The position numbers were made by a program, and so were the translations under genes. Below are positions 5,446-11,869 of a DNA stretch of 13,963 nucleotides, piece after piece; the stretch's first letter is position 1, and each line of letters starts with the position of its first letter. The notes under the pieces are model-generated. The model was not told the DNA's origin and ran no database searches. It saw only the letters and a list, made by a program, of their open reading frames with translations. This DNA comes from Clostridia bacterium (GTDB lineage: Bacteria > Bacillota > Clostridia > DUPQ01): the NCBI GenBank assembly GCA_030592085.1, contig JAUUZV010000038.1:1-13963 (forward strand). The letters run 5' to 3'.

Positions 5446-5461
5446 GCGAACGTTTGTTCGC
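5446..5461 (-). promoter_or_regulatory. LexA/DinR-type SOS box
   Basis: Positions 5447-5460 read CGAACGTTTGTTCG, perfectly palindromic in its CGAAC/GTTCG arms and extended by G...C at 5446/5461. The Gram-positive LexA consensus is CGAACRNRYGTTYG; one of the four central bases departs from it. It sits just downstream of the -10 box of the minus-strand promoter, where a bound repressor would block initiation. Confidence 0.7.
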
Positions 5462-5467
5462 ATTGTA

Positions 5468-5495
5468 ATTATAACATATTGAATTTTAATTTCAA
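5468..5495 (-). promoter_or_regulatory. Sigma-A promoter for the 37-aa gene
   Basis: Minus strand: TTGAAA (5495-5490), 16-bp spacer, TATAAT (5473-5468). Predicted transcription starts about 7 nt later, at the edge of the LexA-like box, leaving a leader of roughly 35 nt. Confidence 0.7.
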
Positions 5496-5551
5496 TAATG
5501 GATTGTAAAAACATGTAATTAATCACTAAGAAACATAAATTGAAAAAATAA

Positions 5552-5563
5552 CTTTCTAGAAAG
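5552..5563. repeat. 12-bp palindrome before the integrase start
   Basis: CTTTCTAGAAAG is a perfect palindrome that ends 10 nt before the integrase ATG, abutting its weak ribosome binding region (GCGAGAG). It could be an operator or could form a small hairpin that limits integrase translation. Confidence 0.45.
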
Positions 5564-5573
5564 CGAGAGAATT

Positions 5574-6692
5574 ATGGGTTCTATCCAAAAATATATAGGT
5601 AAAGGCAAAACAAGTTATAACGTAAGATATGATGTATATAACGATTATGGTAAAAGAATACAAAAAAGAAAGTCATTTGACCGCTTCAGAGATGCAAGAG
5701 ATTTTTTATTGAAATCAGAACATAATCTTAGAGAAAAATCATATATAGAGCCTTCAAAATCTTCAGTTAGTAGTTATTTAAATGATTGGTTAGAATCATG
5801 TAAAACTTTATTAGCACCAAATACATACAATGGTTATAAAAGAAATATTTTCCATATATGCAGTATTATAGGACATATGAAACTACAAAATCTATCTCCA
5901 CTAGATATACAAACTGCATATAAAGAACTATCAGCTCCAGCTCCTAAATCTAATTTATCAGGAACAAGCTTATTATATATTCATAGAACAATATCTAGAG
6001 CTTTTTCTCAAGCAGAAAAAATGAGAATTATTAATAAAAACCCATGTTACTATGTTGATGCCCCAAAAAAAAATAATTACAAAGCTTCTTTTTTTCATCC
6101 TGATGAAGTAAAAGAGTTAATAATTAAAAGTAAAGATAGTGATATCTATATAGGGATTATACTTGCAGTAACTAGGGGATTACGAAGAGGTGAAATACTT
6201 GGTCTTAGATGGAATAATATTGATTTTAAGAATAGGATAATTCATATTGAAAATAATATTTATTGGGAAAACTCCAAATGGAGATTAACAAAAACTAAAA
6301 GTGATAAAAGTAATAGATCAATACCTATTTCGCCAAAATTGATGGATGATCTAAAAAAACAAAAACAGCTTCAGAATAAATATAAGGAAATGTTTTGGGA
6401 TAAATATTATAAGTCTGAATTTGTTTGCACATATAAAGATGGTTCACTTATTCATCCTGGTACTTTCTCTAATATTTTCAAAAGACTTTTAGAAAAGAAT
6501 AGCATTAGACATATTAGATTTCATGATTTAAGACATACTGCTGCAAGCTTAATGCTTAAAGAAGGAATACCCATGAAAGTTGTTTCTGATTTACTAGGTC
6601 ATTCATCTCTTTCAATAACTGCAGATTTATATTCACATGTATTTGATGATATGAAAAAAGAAGCTGCTTATGTAATGGATAAATTTATGTAA
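5574..6692 (+). CDS. int: Tyrosine site-specific recombinase (integrase) of element A
   Basis: A 372-residue protein of full family length. Residues 1-57 are an AP2-like arm-binding domain (GSIQKYIGKGKTSYNVRYDV), about 60-155 a SAM-like core-binding domain (LNDWLESCKTLLAPNTYNGY), and about 175-372 the catalytic domain. Catalytic residues are all visible: Arg204 (TRGLRRGE), a beta-hairpin Lys near 240-242 (LTKTKSDKS), His317 and Arg320 (HDLRH), His343 (LGHSS) and the nucleophile Tyr353 (ITADLYSHVF). It would recombine the element with the tRNA-Ser site. The stop codon lies one base from paired 11-bp repeats and about 150 bp from the tRNA core at 6840. The ribosome binding site is weak, so expression is probably low. 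It looks intact and active. Confidence 0.95.
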   Translation: MGSIQKYIGKGKTSYNVRYDVYNDYGKRIQKRKSFDRFRDARDFLLKSEHNLREKSYIEPSKSSVSSYLNDWLESCKTLLAPNTYNGYKRNIFHICSIIGHMKLQNLSPLDIQTAYKELSAPAPKSNLSGTSLLYIHRTISRAFSQAEKMRIINKNPCYYVDAPKKNNYKASFFHPDEVKELIIKSKDSDIYIGIILAVTRGLRRGEILGLRWNNIDFKNRIIHIENNIYWENSKWRLTKTKSDKSNRSIPISPKLMDDLKKQKQLQNKYKEMFWDKYYKSEFVCTYKDGSLIHPGTFSNIFKRLLEKNSIRHIRFHDLRHTAASLMLKEGIPMKVVSDLLGHSSLSITADLYSHVFDDMKKEAAYVMDKFM

Positions 6693-6693
6693 T

Positions 6694-6715
6694 TTTGTCA
6701 CAACTTTGTCACAAC
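6694..6715. repeat. Paired 11-bp direct repeats (TTTGTCACAAC), integrase arm sites
   Basis: TTTGTCACAAC occurs twice without a gap (6694-6704, 6705-6715), just after the integrase stop and 146 bp before the tRNA core. Short paired repeats at this place are typical binding sites for the AP2-like arm-binding domain of such integrases. Confidence 0.75.
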
Positions 6716-6769
6716 TCATACGTCCTAGTATAATATTTGAGTAAACGTGTACAATCTTCATAAAATCAG

Positions 6770-6795
6770 AAACCCTTTAACAGCAGTCCTTAAAG
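6770..6795. repeat. Right-arm block shared by both insertions, copy A
   Basis: AAACCCTTTAA (6770-6780) and CTTAAAG (6789-6795) recur at 11600-11610 and 11619-11625 with the same 19-nt offset; over 26 nt, 23 bases match. It lies 70 nt before the tRNA core. Its place and conservation suggest part of the attachment site, for example a host-factor or integrase site. Confidence 0.65.
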
Positions 6796-6839
6796 TCCTT
6801 ACACGGACATTAACAAACTATAAGGGTATCATCATTCCC

Positions 6840-6900
6840 CGACTGGAAATCGTGTTTACCTTAACGGGTAACGAGGGTTCGAATCCCTCTCTCTCTGCCA
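6840..6900 (+). other. Attachment site: 3' fragment of tRNA-Ser(GGA), inner copy
   Basis: 61 nt from the end of the anticodon stem to CCA. Visible: anticodon loop CTGGAAA (anticodon GGA), 3' anticodon stem TCGTG, long variable arm TTACC-loop-GGTAA as in class II tRNA-Ser, T arm GAGGGTTCGAATCCCTC, acceptor TCTCTCT, discriminator G and CCA. Upstream sequence does not contain D-arm or 5' acceptor sequence, so this is not a working tRNA. The 17 nt at 6840-6856 and 39 nt at 6871-6909 are identical to the copy at 11671; the variable arms differ. It is read as the shared border of elements A and B. Confidence 0.88.
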
Positions 6901-6901
6901 C

Positions 6902-6925
6902 AAAAGCCCTATTCAAAGGGCTTTT
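6902..6925 (+). terminator. Terminator hairpin after the inner tRNA-Ser fragment
   Basis: AAAAGCCCT (6902-6910) pairs with AGGGCTTTT (6917-6925) around a 6-nt loop directly after CCA. The stem resembles the tRNA terminator at 11731, but loop and flank differ. It is probably a relic carried with the fragment, with only four T at the end. Confidence 0.65.
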
Positions 6926-6976
6926 CGAGTATTTCGAATCATTAACAGATCTCTTGAATTCAATAGAAAGTCCTTC

Positions 6977-6998
6977 TTGGTGCTCATTTTGGTGCTCA
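6977..6998. repeat. Paired direct repeats TTGGTGCTCA, arm sites of the lost integrase
   Basis: TTGGTGCTCA at 6977-6986 and 6989-6998, 12 bp apart. They lie between the tRNA fragment and the 3' end of the integrase remnant, mirroring the integrase-repeats-core order of element A. A single TTTGGTGCTCAG also occurs at 5379-5390. Confidence 0.65.
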
Positions 6999-7042
6999 GA
7001 CTTACGAGATTAAGCCATAGTCGATTGTATCATTGAACTGAT

Positions 7043-7204
7043 TCATTTGTTATTAATAGCGCGTTTAATTACAGAGTCAATGCTGTTGGCAGCTTCTTTC
7101 TTCTTCTTATCAATAACATACATATAAGTATCTGCTGTAATTGAAGTATTGCTATGCCCAAGCATTATAATACTTTTAAAAGTGGTTAAAATGCTTGATT
7201 TCAT
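7043..7204 (-). pseudogene. C-terminal remnant of a tyrosine recombinase
   Basis: The last part of an integrase remains: LGHSNTSITADTYMYVIDKK, then KKEAANSIDSVIKRAINNK and a stop at 7043. This carries the final catalytic His and the nucleophile Tyr, and compares with LGHSSLSITADLYSHVF in the element A integrase. The frame can be read from ATG 7204 (53 codons), but similarity begins only near IMLGHS (about 7168); everything upstream is lost. It points toward the tRNA core, opposite in direction to the element A integrase. It belonged to element B or to a further insertion now erased. Confidence 0.85.
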
Positions 7205-7384
7205 GGTGGTTTTAAAAGTCAGAAGCTAAAGTGCTGACCTCATAGTATACATCAGGGCTTAACACCCTAGACTTTTCTATAAAGATATCATTTTGATGTG
7301 ATGTTGCTTTAAGTATCATTTCTTTAAGTGCGACCAAAATCTTTAACACCAATATTATTTTTTTCTCCCAAATAGTATTACAAA

Positions 7385-9814
7385 CTATTCATTTGACACT
7401 ATTTTTATAAAAGATAATGGATTGATTTCATATGTAGTTTCATTCAAAGTGAAAAGAGCAGGGCTATTACTAATATTCTCAATAATAATTGTATTATTAA
7501 TAGCAAAAATTCTTAATTGAACATCACTATCTAATGTTATTTGTCCTAGTGATTCAATATACTCAGAGTGAAAGGGTAATGCGCTTATTATTCTAATTAC
7601 TTTCTTATGGGTAATAAAAGTTTCACCTGTAAATATGTTTATTTTTTCCAAATGAGCGGAAGTTGCTCTAATTTTTTGTTCTATTTCAGAAAAGTTACTA
7701 TAAATCAGATAATCATCAATCTCTAGAACATATGAATGTTTTACATTTGTATGATACTTTATAGACTTTTCATAGTAATTTTTAGTACTTTTAAAATCGC
7801 TATTTGGAATGGAAATTAATATTAATGGTTGTAGCTTGGAACCCTTTTTTAGTACACTAGCTTCAACATGATTACATATTAATTGATCTTCAACGCCTTT
7901 CCATGATGTATATACATGCTTATTTATATATGTTACTTTATTCCCACCATAAATTAAGTATCCTATTTTATGATCAATATTTAAATATCCATTATGCTTG
8001 ATCTCAACAATATCATCACTACTTCCTCCCCAATATCCCTTGAATTGATATGATTTTTCATGAGTAAATAATGTAACATACCCTTTGGCTACAGAAGGCA
8101 ACATCTTTATATTTTCATTTCTGATGCCAATTAACCCTGTATGAAACTTTTGTATTTTACAATCTTTATTAATGACAAACTCCTCGATATATATTGTTAT
8201 TCCATTTGGTAATGATACAAACGATATATCTTGTATTATCTTTTTATCATCTCTTAATATTTTACAAGTGCTACAAAAACCATTCTCTTTTCTATATATA
8301 TCTTTTTTTATAGTATCTCTAATGTCTCTTTCATTACTTAATGATTTTGGCATTTTTCTATCTTCAAATTGTATTTCACCTGTCAAACTACTAATGATAG
8401 GTGTAATCACCCACATCCCTTCTTTAGGTAAAGTAAACGCCATAACTTTATTTCTAAAACTAAAGCAAGAAAAGCTATCTGCTTTTCGATGAACAATACT
8501 ACCTCCAAAAGGAAACTCAAATACTCCTTTTTGGTTGCTGTTTATATCTTCTATACTAAGATTTGTACTTTTATCTCCAAAATATGTGTGTAATAAAAAT
8601 GAAAAGGCAATAATAATAGCATTCCCATGTTCCATCATTTTTAAGCTATAATGACCATGTTCATCAATCTTTTGATCTTTAACATCTTCAAGCAATGTTC
8701 CTGCCTTGTGACTATCTTGTAACTTTTCTATGTAAGTGATACTTTCCTTTTCATAATAAGTTGATTGTTCCTTATTATAGAATAGACTCATAATTGTATG
8801 TAAGTAATGGACACCATGGTATCGGTTATACCACCAGTCTTGTCCTTGAATCGGTACTAGCAACCCGTCATCTTGAAACCATGTTTTTAGAGCATAATCA
8901 TACACTTTTTCAGTATTATATAAAATAGCTTCAGGTAGCTCATTTCCTGTCATTTTCAAAAAAGTAGCAGACTCAAATTTTAATAAAATTCCAGAAGCCA
9001 CGTAACCTGGATGTAAAAAAGAATGGTTTTCAGTTGTAAAATCTGGATGGAAGGTAACCCCTTTCATCCAATGATTCCGTAACGATTTACCATTAAATAA
9101 GTCTGTATTCATTCGATCCTTTGAAGTACTAATGGAATTCATACACCACATAGAAAAAGCTTCTAACCATTTATCTCGGTTAGGATGTTTTTTGTATAAT
9201 ACTAACGCTCCTACAATACCAAGTGCTGTCCAAGCATTTTCTTCACTCTGTGTATCAAAGTATGTACCTGTTCTTGGTAATTCTTCACTCCATCTATTAG
9301 CAAAATTAGTGACTATTTTTTCTATCATCTTCATGATTTCATCATCAACTTTATCGTGTAACAATAATGCGGTGATGGCTAAAAATGTTCCTGTACGACC
9401 AACAGAAGTTGCTCTAAAAAACTCATCATTTTCTCCACCCCATTTGGTCCCGTTAGCATATACATTGTCACTTTTTTCTCTGACACAATCTTTTGGACCA
9501 ACATCATGGGTGAAGCATAAATAACGCATGCTTTTTATAGCCTTATCTTCAAGCTCTTCTCTTTTTACACCTGTAATAGATTCATCATATTCCCCATATT
9601 TCGCTAATAATGCAAATATAAACATTGGATACGCTGTTTCTACTCCATAGAAATAACTACCACCAAAGAAATGGCCACAATTCTCACGCTTATCCCATAG
9701 TGTGAATTCTTTATTTGCAAATGGTAGCCACTTTTGTAATATTGTGTATAATCTTTTAGATGTTTTATTTATATGTAGATTAGAAAAATCTATTGTATTA
9801 AATTCTTGTACCAT
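7385..9814 (-). CDS. Large heparinase/polysaccharide-lyase-like protein
   Basis: A 809-residue protein. ATG 9814 is chosen because GGGGG lies 5 nt upstream; a longer frame to 9847 would span this site. There is no signal peptide or membrane span, so it is cytoplasmic. Residues about 1-410 are helical with repeated aromatic and Gly-rich turns, as in an (alpha/alpha) toroid; 430-809 are rich in beta strands. This two-domain layout resembles heparinase II/III-type and related polysaccharide lyases. Candidate active-site stretches are TENHSFLHPGY (about 261-271) and DWWYNRYHGVHYLH (326-339). The family is inferred from fold pattern and partner; substrate unknown. It lies 89 nt after the ceramidase-like gene on the same strand. 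A glycoside hydrolase with a similar fold is the main alternative. Confidence 0.6.
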   Translation of the reverse strand: MVQEFNTIDFSNLHINKTSKRLYTILQKWLPFANKEFTLWDKRENCGHFFGGSYFYGVETAYPMFIFALLAKYGEYDESITGVKREELEDKAIKSMRYLCFTHDVGPKDCVREKSDNVYANGTKWGGENDEFFRATSVGRTGTFLAITALLLHDKVDDEIMKMIEKIVTNFANRWSEELPRTGTYFDTQSEENAWTALGIVGALVLYKKHPNRDKWLEAFSMWCMNSISTSKDRMNTDLFNGKSLRNHWMKGVTFHPDFTTENHSFLHPGYVASGILLKFESATFLKMTGNELPEAILYNTEKVYDYALKTWFQDDGLLVPIQGQDWWYNRYHGVHYLHTIMSLFYNKEQSTYYEKESITYIEKLQDSHKAGTLLEDVKDQKIDEHGHYSLKMMEHGNAIIIAFSFLLHTYFGDKSTNLSIEDINSNQKGVFEFPFGGSIVHRKADSFSCFSFRNKVMAFTLPKEGMWVITPIISSLTGEIQFEDRKMPKSLSNERDIRDTIKKDIYRKENGFCSTCKILRDDKKIIQDISFVSLPNGITIYIEEFVINKDCKIQKFHTGLIGIRNENIKMLPSVAKGYVTLFTHEKSYQFKGYWGGSSDDIVEIKHNGYLNIDHKIGYLIYGGNKVTYINKHVYTSWKGVEDQLICNHVEASVLKKGSKLQPLILISIPNSDFKSTKNYYEKSIKYHTNVKHSYVLEIDDYLIYSNFSEIEQKIRATSAHLEKINIFTGETFITHKKVIRIISALPFHSEYIESLGQITLDSDVQLRIFAINNTIIIENISNSPALFTLNETTYEINPLSFIKIVSNE

Positions 9815-9903
9815 CAGATACCCCCAACATTTATTACAGTATACCAATTTTTAATAAAAATACTTTATCCTAAACCTACAAAAATACACTTTTTAAGCAA
9901 TAC

Positions 9904-11253
9904 TTATTTACTATTCTTAATTAACTTGTACGATTCATTAATGATAACATCATCAATATCCGGTTGAAATGGACCAGCTAATCTAACCATCATAAAGTTT
10001 TCGCCCTCATATCCACCATGTAGTAACACTTCTTTGGTTGGGATATACCCACTGATACTATTAGAGTAGCCTAATACTATGATATTTTCATTAGATAGCT
10101 TTTTTATCATTTTTCCCATATCACTTGCTATTTCATTTTCTAAAGCAATTATGCATGTAGTCTCATCAAAACGAATTATATTTATATAAAATGGTAGTTT
10201 ACTAAATATAACACCCTTATCCATATTCTCAATAACTGCCAGTGCTGATTCTCTTCTATAGGGAGCCTCCTCTTTATTATTATAGATTTGCTCAAAAAAT
10301 GATTTGTCCTTTATATTTGTTTGAAGATAAAACTGAGTTTCTTTAGTACATAAAGACATAATAATTTTTTTCCATTTAGTAGATTGTAATGCAGCACTAA
10401 TTTTTGTTACTAGTTTCAAAGACCCTTTATGTAATTGATCAAAATCACATGAGTAAAAATACTCATCATCAGAACAGCATCTTGGTTTAATATCTGCGCC
10501 ACACCCTTGTAAAAAAACTACTTCGGCACTAGGATACACTTTTTCTAGTTGTACTCTTACTTCACCTACAAAATCTGAAGATATTAGGTGATTACCACTA
10601 CCTATTGCCGAAGGATGACAGGCATAGTTATAGATAATACCTTTAAGAACATTTTTATTATCTACTAGTTTTATAATGAACAAATCTTTATCCATCGCTT
10701 CATCATTATCATATGGTCTGAACGCTATTTTCCCATCAACTGGTAATCGTCTACTTATCCCAAAGGTAGATTCACTTTTATTAATAGACATCTCACCTTC
10801 TATTAAATTAGATAACCCTTTTGAAATTAAACATAAAATGCTATTTTTAATTCTCATATAATAAGCTTCATCAACAGAAAAATCTATGGATTCCTTTTCT
10901 CCATGAAAAAAGAAAGTATCACTAGCCATACTATATGGCCTATGATTTCGTTTTTCCATATTGTCCCCCGTAATGGCGACTGATGAATGAGTATGAGAAT
11001 AATTGATAATAATTTTATCTGATGAGATATTATATTTCTCATAAATCGCTTGTTTGATGCCATCTGAAAAACTTCGATCACCGTATACCACATCAAGTGT
11101 TATGAAGATAACCATCGTTTTCTCTTTAATTAGAACTACACTAACATAGGTATCATCATGAACACCTTCACTTTTTTTAATTCGCGAAGCAAACCCACAT
11201 TGTAATACTGGAATAGTAGGTGTTATGATTTCTTTTCCTAACCAAAACTGCAT
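9904..11253 (-). CDS. Neutral/alkaline ceramidase-like hydrolase
   Basis: A 449-residue protein. ATG 11253 is chosen because GGAGA lies 7 nt upstream and the promoter at 11279-11307 overlaps the only longer frame. Motifs of the neutral ceramidase N-terminal domain are in order: CGFASRIKKSEGVHDDTYVS with His32, TLDVVYGD (52-59), NYSHTHSS (84-91) with the paired metal-binding His87/His89, then IYNYACHPSAIGSGN and ISSDFVGEVR, and FLQGCGADIKPR. Known relatives use zinc to hydrolyse amide bonds such as that of ceramide. This protein is shorter than secreted ceramidases (about 650 aa), has no signal peptide and lacks the C-terminal domain, like many bacterial members next to sugar-degradation genes. 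A true ceramide substrate is therefore doubtful; an amide or ester bond in a glycoconjugate is possible. Confidence 0.8.
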   Translation of the reverse strand: MQFWLGKEIITPTIPVLQCGFASRIKKSEGVHDDTYVSVVLIKEKTMVIFITLDVVYGDRSFSDGIKQAIYEKYNISSDKIIINYSHTHSSVAITGDNMEKRNHRPYSMASDTFFFHGEKESIDFSVDEAYYMRIKNSILCLISKGLSNLIEGEMSINKSESTFGISRRLPVDGKIAFRPYDNDEAMDKDLFIIKLVDNKNVLKGIIYNYACHPSAIGSGNHLISSDFVGEVRVQLEKVYPSAEVVFLQGCGADIKPRCCSDDEYFYSCDFDQLHKGSLKLVTKISAALQSTKWKKIIMSLCTKETQFYLQTNIKDKSFFEQIYNNKEEAPYRRESALAVIENMDKGVIFSKLPFYINIIRFDETTCIIALENEIASDMGKMIKKLSNENIIVLGYSNSISGYIPTKEVLLHGGYEGENFMMVRLAGPFQPDIDDVIINESYKLIKNSK

Positions 11254-11278
11254 ATACCGTTCTCCATTTACTTTCATA

Positions 11279-11307
11279 ATTTTACACTTTATTAGATAGA
11301 CAGTCAA
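11279..11307 (-). promoter_or_regulatory. Sigma-A promoter of the ceramidase-like/lyase-like operon
   Basis: Minus strand: TTGACT (11307-11302), 17-bp spacer, TAAAAT (11284-11279), with a predicted leader of about 20 nt before ATG 11253. The same -35/-10 boxes and spacing serve the element A repressor. Confidence 0.75.
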
Positions 11308-11335
11308 AACAACCTATGAACAGATAGTGTAAAAT
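11279..11335. repeat. 10-bp inverted repeat spanning the cargo promoter
   Basis: ATTTTACACT (11279-11288) is repeated inverted as AGTGTAAAAT (11326-11335), 37 bp apart. One arm covers the -10 box, the other lies upstream of the -35 box. AGATAG occurs next to each arm (11295-11300, 11322-11327). This fits a dimeric regulator with two half-sites or a looped operator; no regulator gene lies in the element. Confidence 0.55.
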
Positions 11336-11518
11336 GGTTTTGGGATTCACAGAGAAAGAAAACCCCCATATAATTAACTTTTAACAATCATCCTTATTGT
11401 TTTAGTGGACATTTAATCCACTCTCCCTACCGCCAAATATTACTTTAATATATTTTTGCTGTTACTTATCCAATAATTATTCGAAGTAGTGTACTGAAAA
11501 ATAAAATAGAACTGAATC
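11336..11518. other. Non-coding stretch with one hairpin
   Basis: I see no gene here. The only clear structure is AGTGGA (11404-11409) with TCCACT (11417-11422) around a 7-nt loop. In element A the integrase stands in this place just before the paired repeats; here no integrase codons can be read. Confidence 0.4.
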
Positions 11519-11539
11519 TTTTTGACTCTTTTTTGACTC
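11519..11539. repeat. Paired direct repeats TTTTTGACTC, right-arm sites of element B
   Basis: TTTTTGACTC occurs at 11519-11528 and 11530-11539, an 11-bp period as in element A's repeats at 6694-6715. They are 152 bp before the outer tRNA core, against 146 bp in element A. The sequence differs, so a different integrase probably bound them. Confidence 0.6.
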
Positions 11540-11599
11540 CATTTCTACGACAAACCTATCTATACTTAAATATACTTACAGTAACATATTCACTTACAC

Positions 11600-11625
11600 A
11601 AACCCTTTAATATCAGTGCTTAAAG
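11600..11625. repeat. Right-arm block shared by both insertions, copy B
   Basis: Counterpart of 6770-6795 (23 of 26 bases), 71 nt before the outer tRNA core. It is preserved although the surrounding DNA differs. Confidence 0.65.
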
Positions 11626-11670
11626 ATATCTAAATGAACTTATTGTTACTTAGCGAATCATACGGGTCGA

Positions 11671-11731
11671 CGACTGGAAATCGTGTTATGTAGAAATACA
11701 TACGAGGGTTCGAATCCCTCTCTCTCTGCCA
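11671..11731 (+). other. Attachment site: 3' fragment of tRNA-Ser(GGA), outer copy
   Basis: 61 nt with the same parts as the copy at 6840: anticodon GGA, T arm, acceptor TCTCTCT and GCCA. The variable arm is TATGTA-GAAA-TACATA, a different but fully paired stem. No D arm or 5' acceptor strand precedes it. It is read as the outermost right attachment site, beyond which host sequence begins. Confidence 0.88.
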
Positions 11732-11757
11732 CAAAAGCCCATTTAATGGGCTTTTGT
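11731..11757 (+). terminator. Rho-independent terminator of the original tRNA-Ser gene
   Basis: ACAAAAGCCCAT (11731-11742) pairs with ATGGGCTTTTGT (11746-11757) around a 3-nt loop, followed by a T-rich run. It directly follows the CCA end and is probably the terminator of the host tRNA gene before any insertion. Confidence 0.75.
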
Positions 11758-11869
11758 TGTTGTTACTGTTTCTTATTAAAGTTATTATAATCTTCTTTCT
11801 GGTTACATTAAAATTATTCTTTATTGAAAACATGTAGCAAATTTAATACAAGTATTTTGATTCTGAATA

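Larger units (their letters stand above)
1..6856. mobile_element. Integrated phage-like or satellite-like element A, right part
   Basis: This is a block of phage/ICE-type genes that ends at a tRNA-Ser 3' fragment. It holds an integrase with its stop next to paired direct repeats, a repressor with a divergent early operon, an excisionase-like HTH protein, an HUH Rep, a sigma-like regulator and DUF5131 and MazG-like proteins. The right boundary is put at the end of the 17-nt core shared by the two tRNA fragments (6840-6856). The left boundary is outside the window. I see no capsid, terminase or conjugation gene here, so prophage, phage satellite and small integrative element all remain possible. 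Confidence 0.8.
6857..11687. mobile_element. Second insertion (element B), degraded, with two-gene cargo
   Basis: Bounded by the two tRNA-Ser 3' fragments (cores 6840-6856 and 11671-11687). It holds a decayed integrase end with its own paired repeats at the left, a two-gene cargo operon, and at the right an arm region with paired repeats and a 26-nt block like those of element A. No intact integrase, replication or transfer gene remains, so it can no longer move alone. It could be a remnant of one element or a composite of two, since the left and right repeats differ. Confidence 0.65.

Noticed and set aside
6840..6900. Functional tRNA-Ser gene
   Set aside because: There is no acceptor 5' strand or D arm upstream in either copy (also at 11671), so neither can be a working tRNA.
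6747..7013. 88-codon plus-strand frame across the inner tRNA fragment
   Set aside because: It runs through the attachment site, terminator and direct repeats; it has no ribosome binding site and no protein-like pattern.
9132..9524. 130-codon plus-strand frame
   Set aside because: It is antisense to the well-supported lyase-like gene and has no start signal.
10884..11096. 70-codon minus-strand frame in another phase of the ceramidase-like gene
   Set aside because: It overlaps the NYSHTHSS motif region of the real gene; a shadow frame.
11404..11422. Insertion sequence end near the AGTGGA/TCCACT dyad
   Set aside because: There is no transposase reading frame, target duplication or matching second end.
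11630..11833. 67-codon minus-strand frame with the RERDSNPR-type sequence
   Set aside because: This is the familiar false translation of the antisense strand of a tRNA T arm and covers the tRNA-Ser fragment and terminator.
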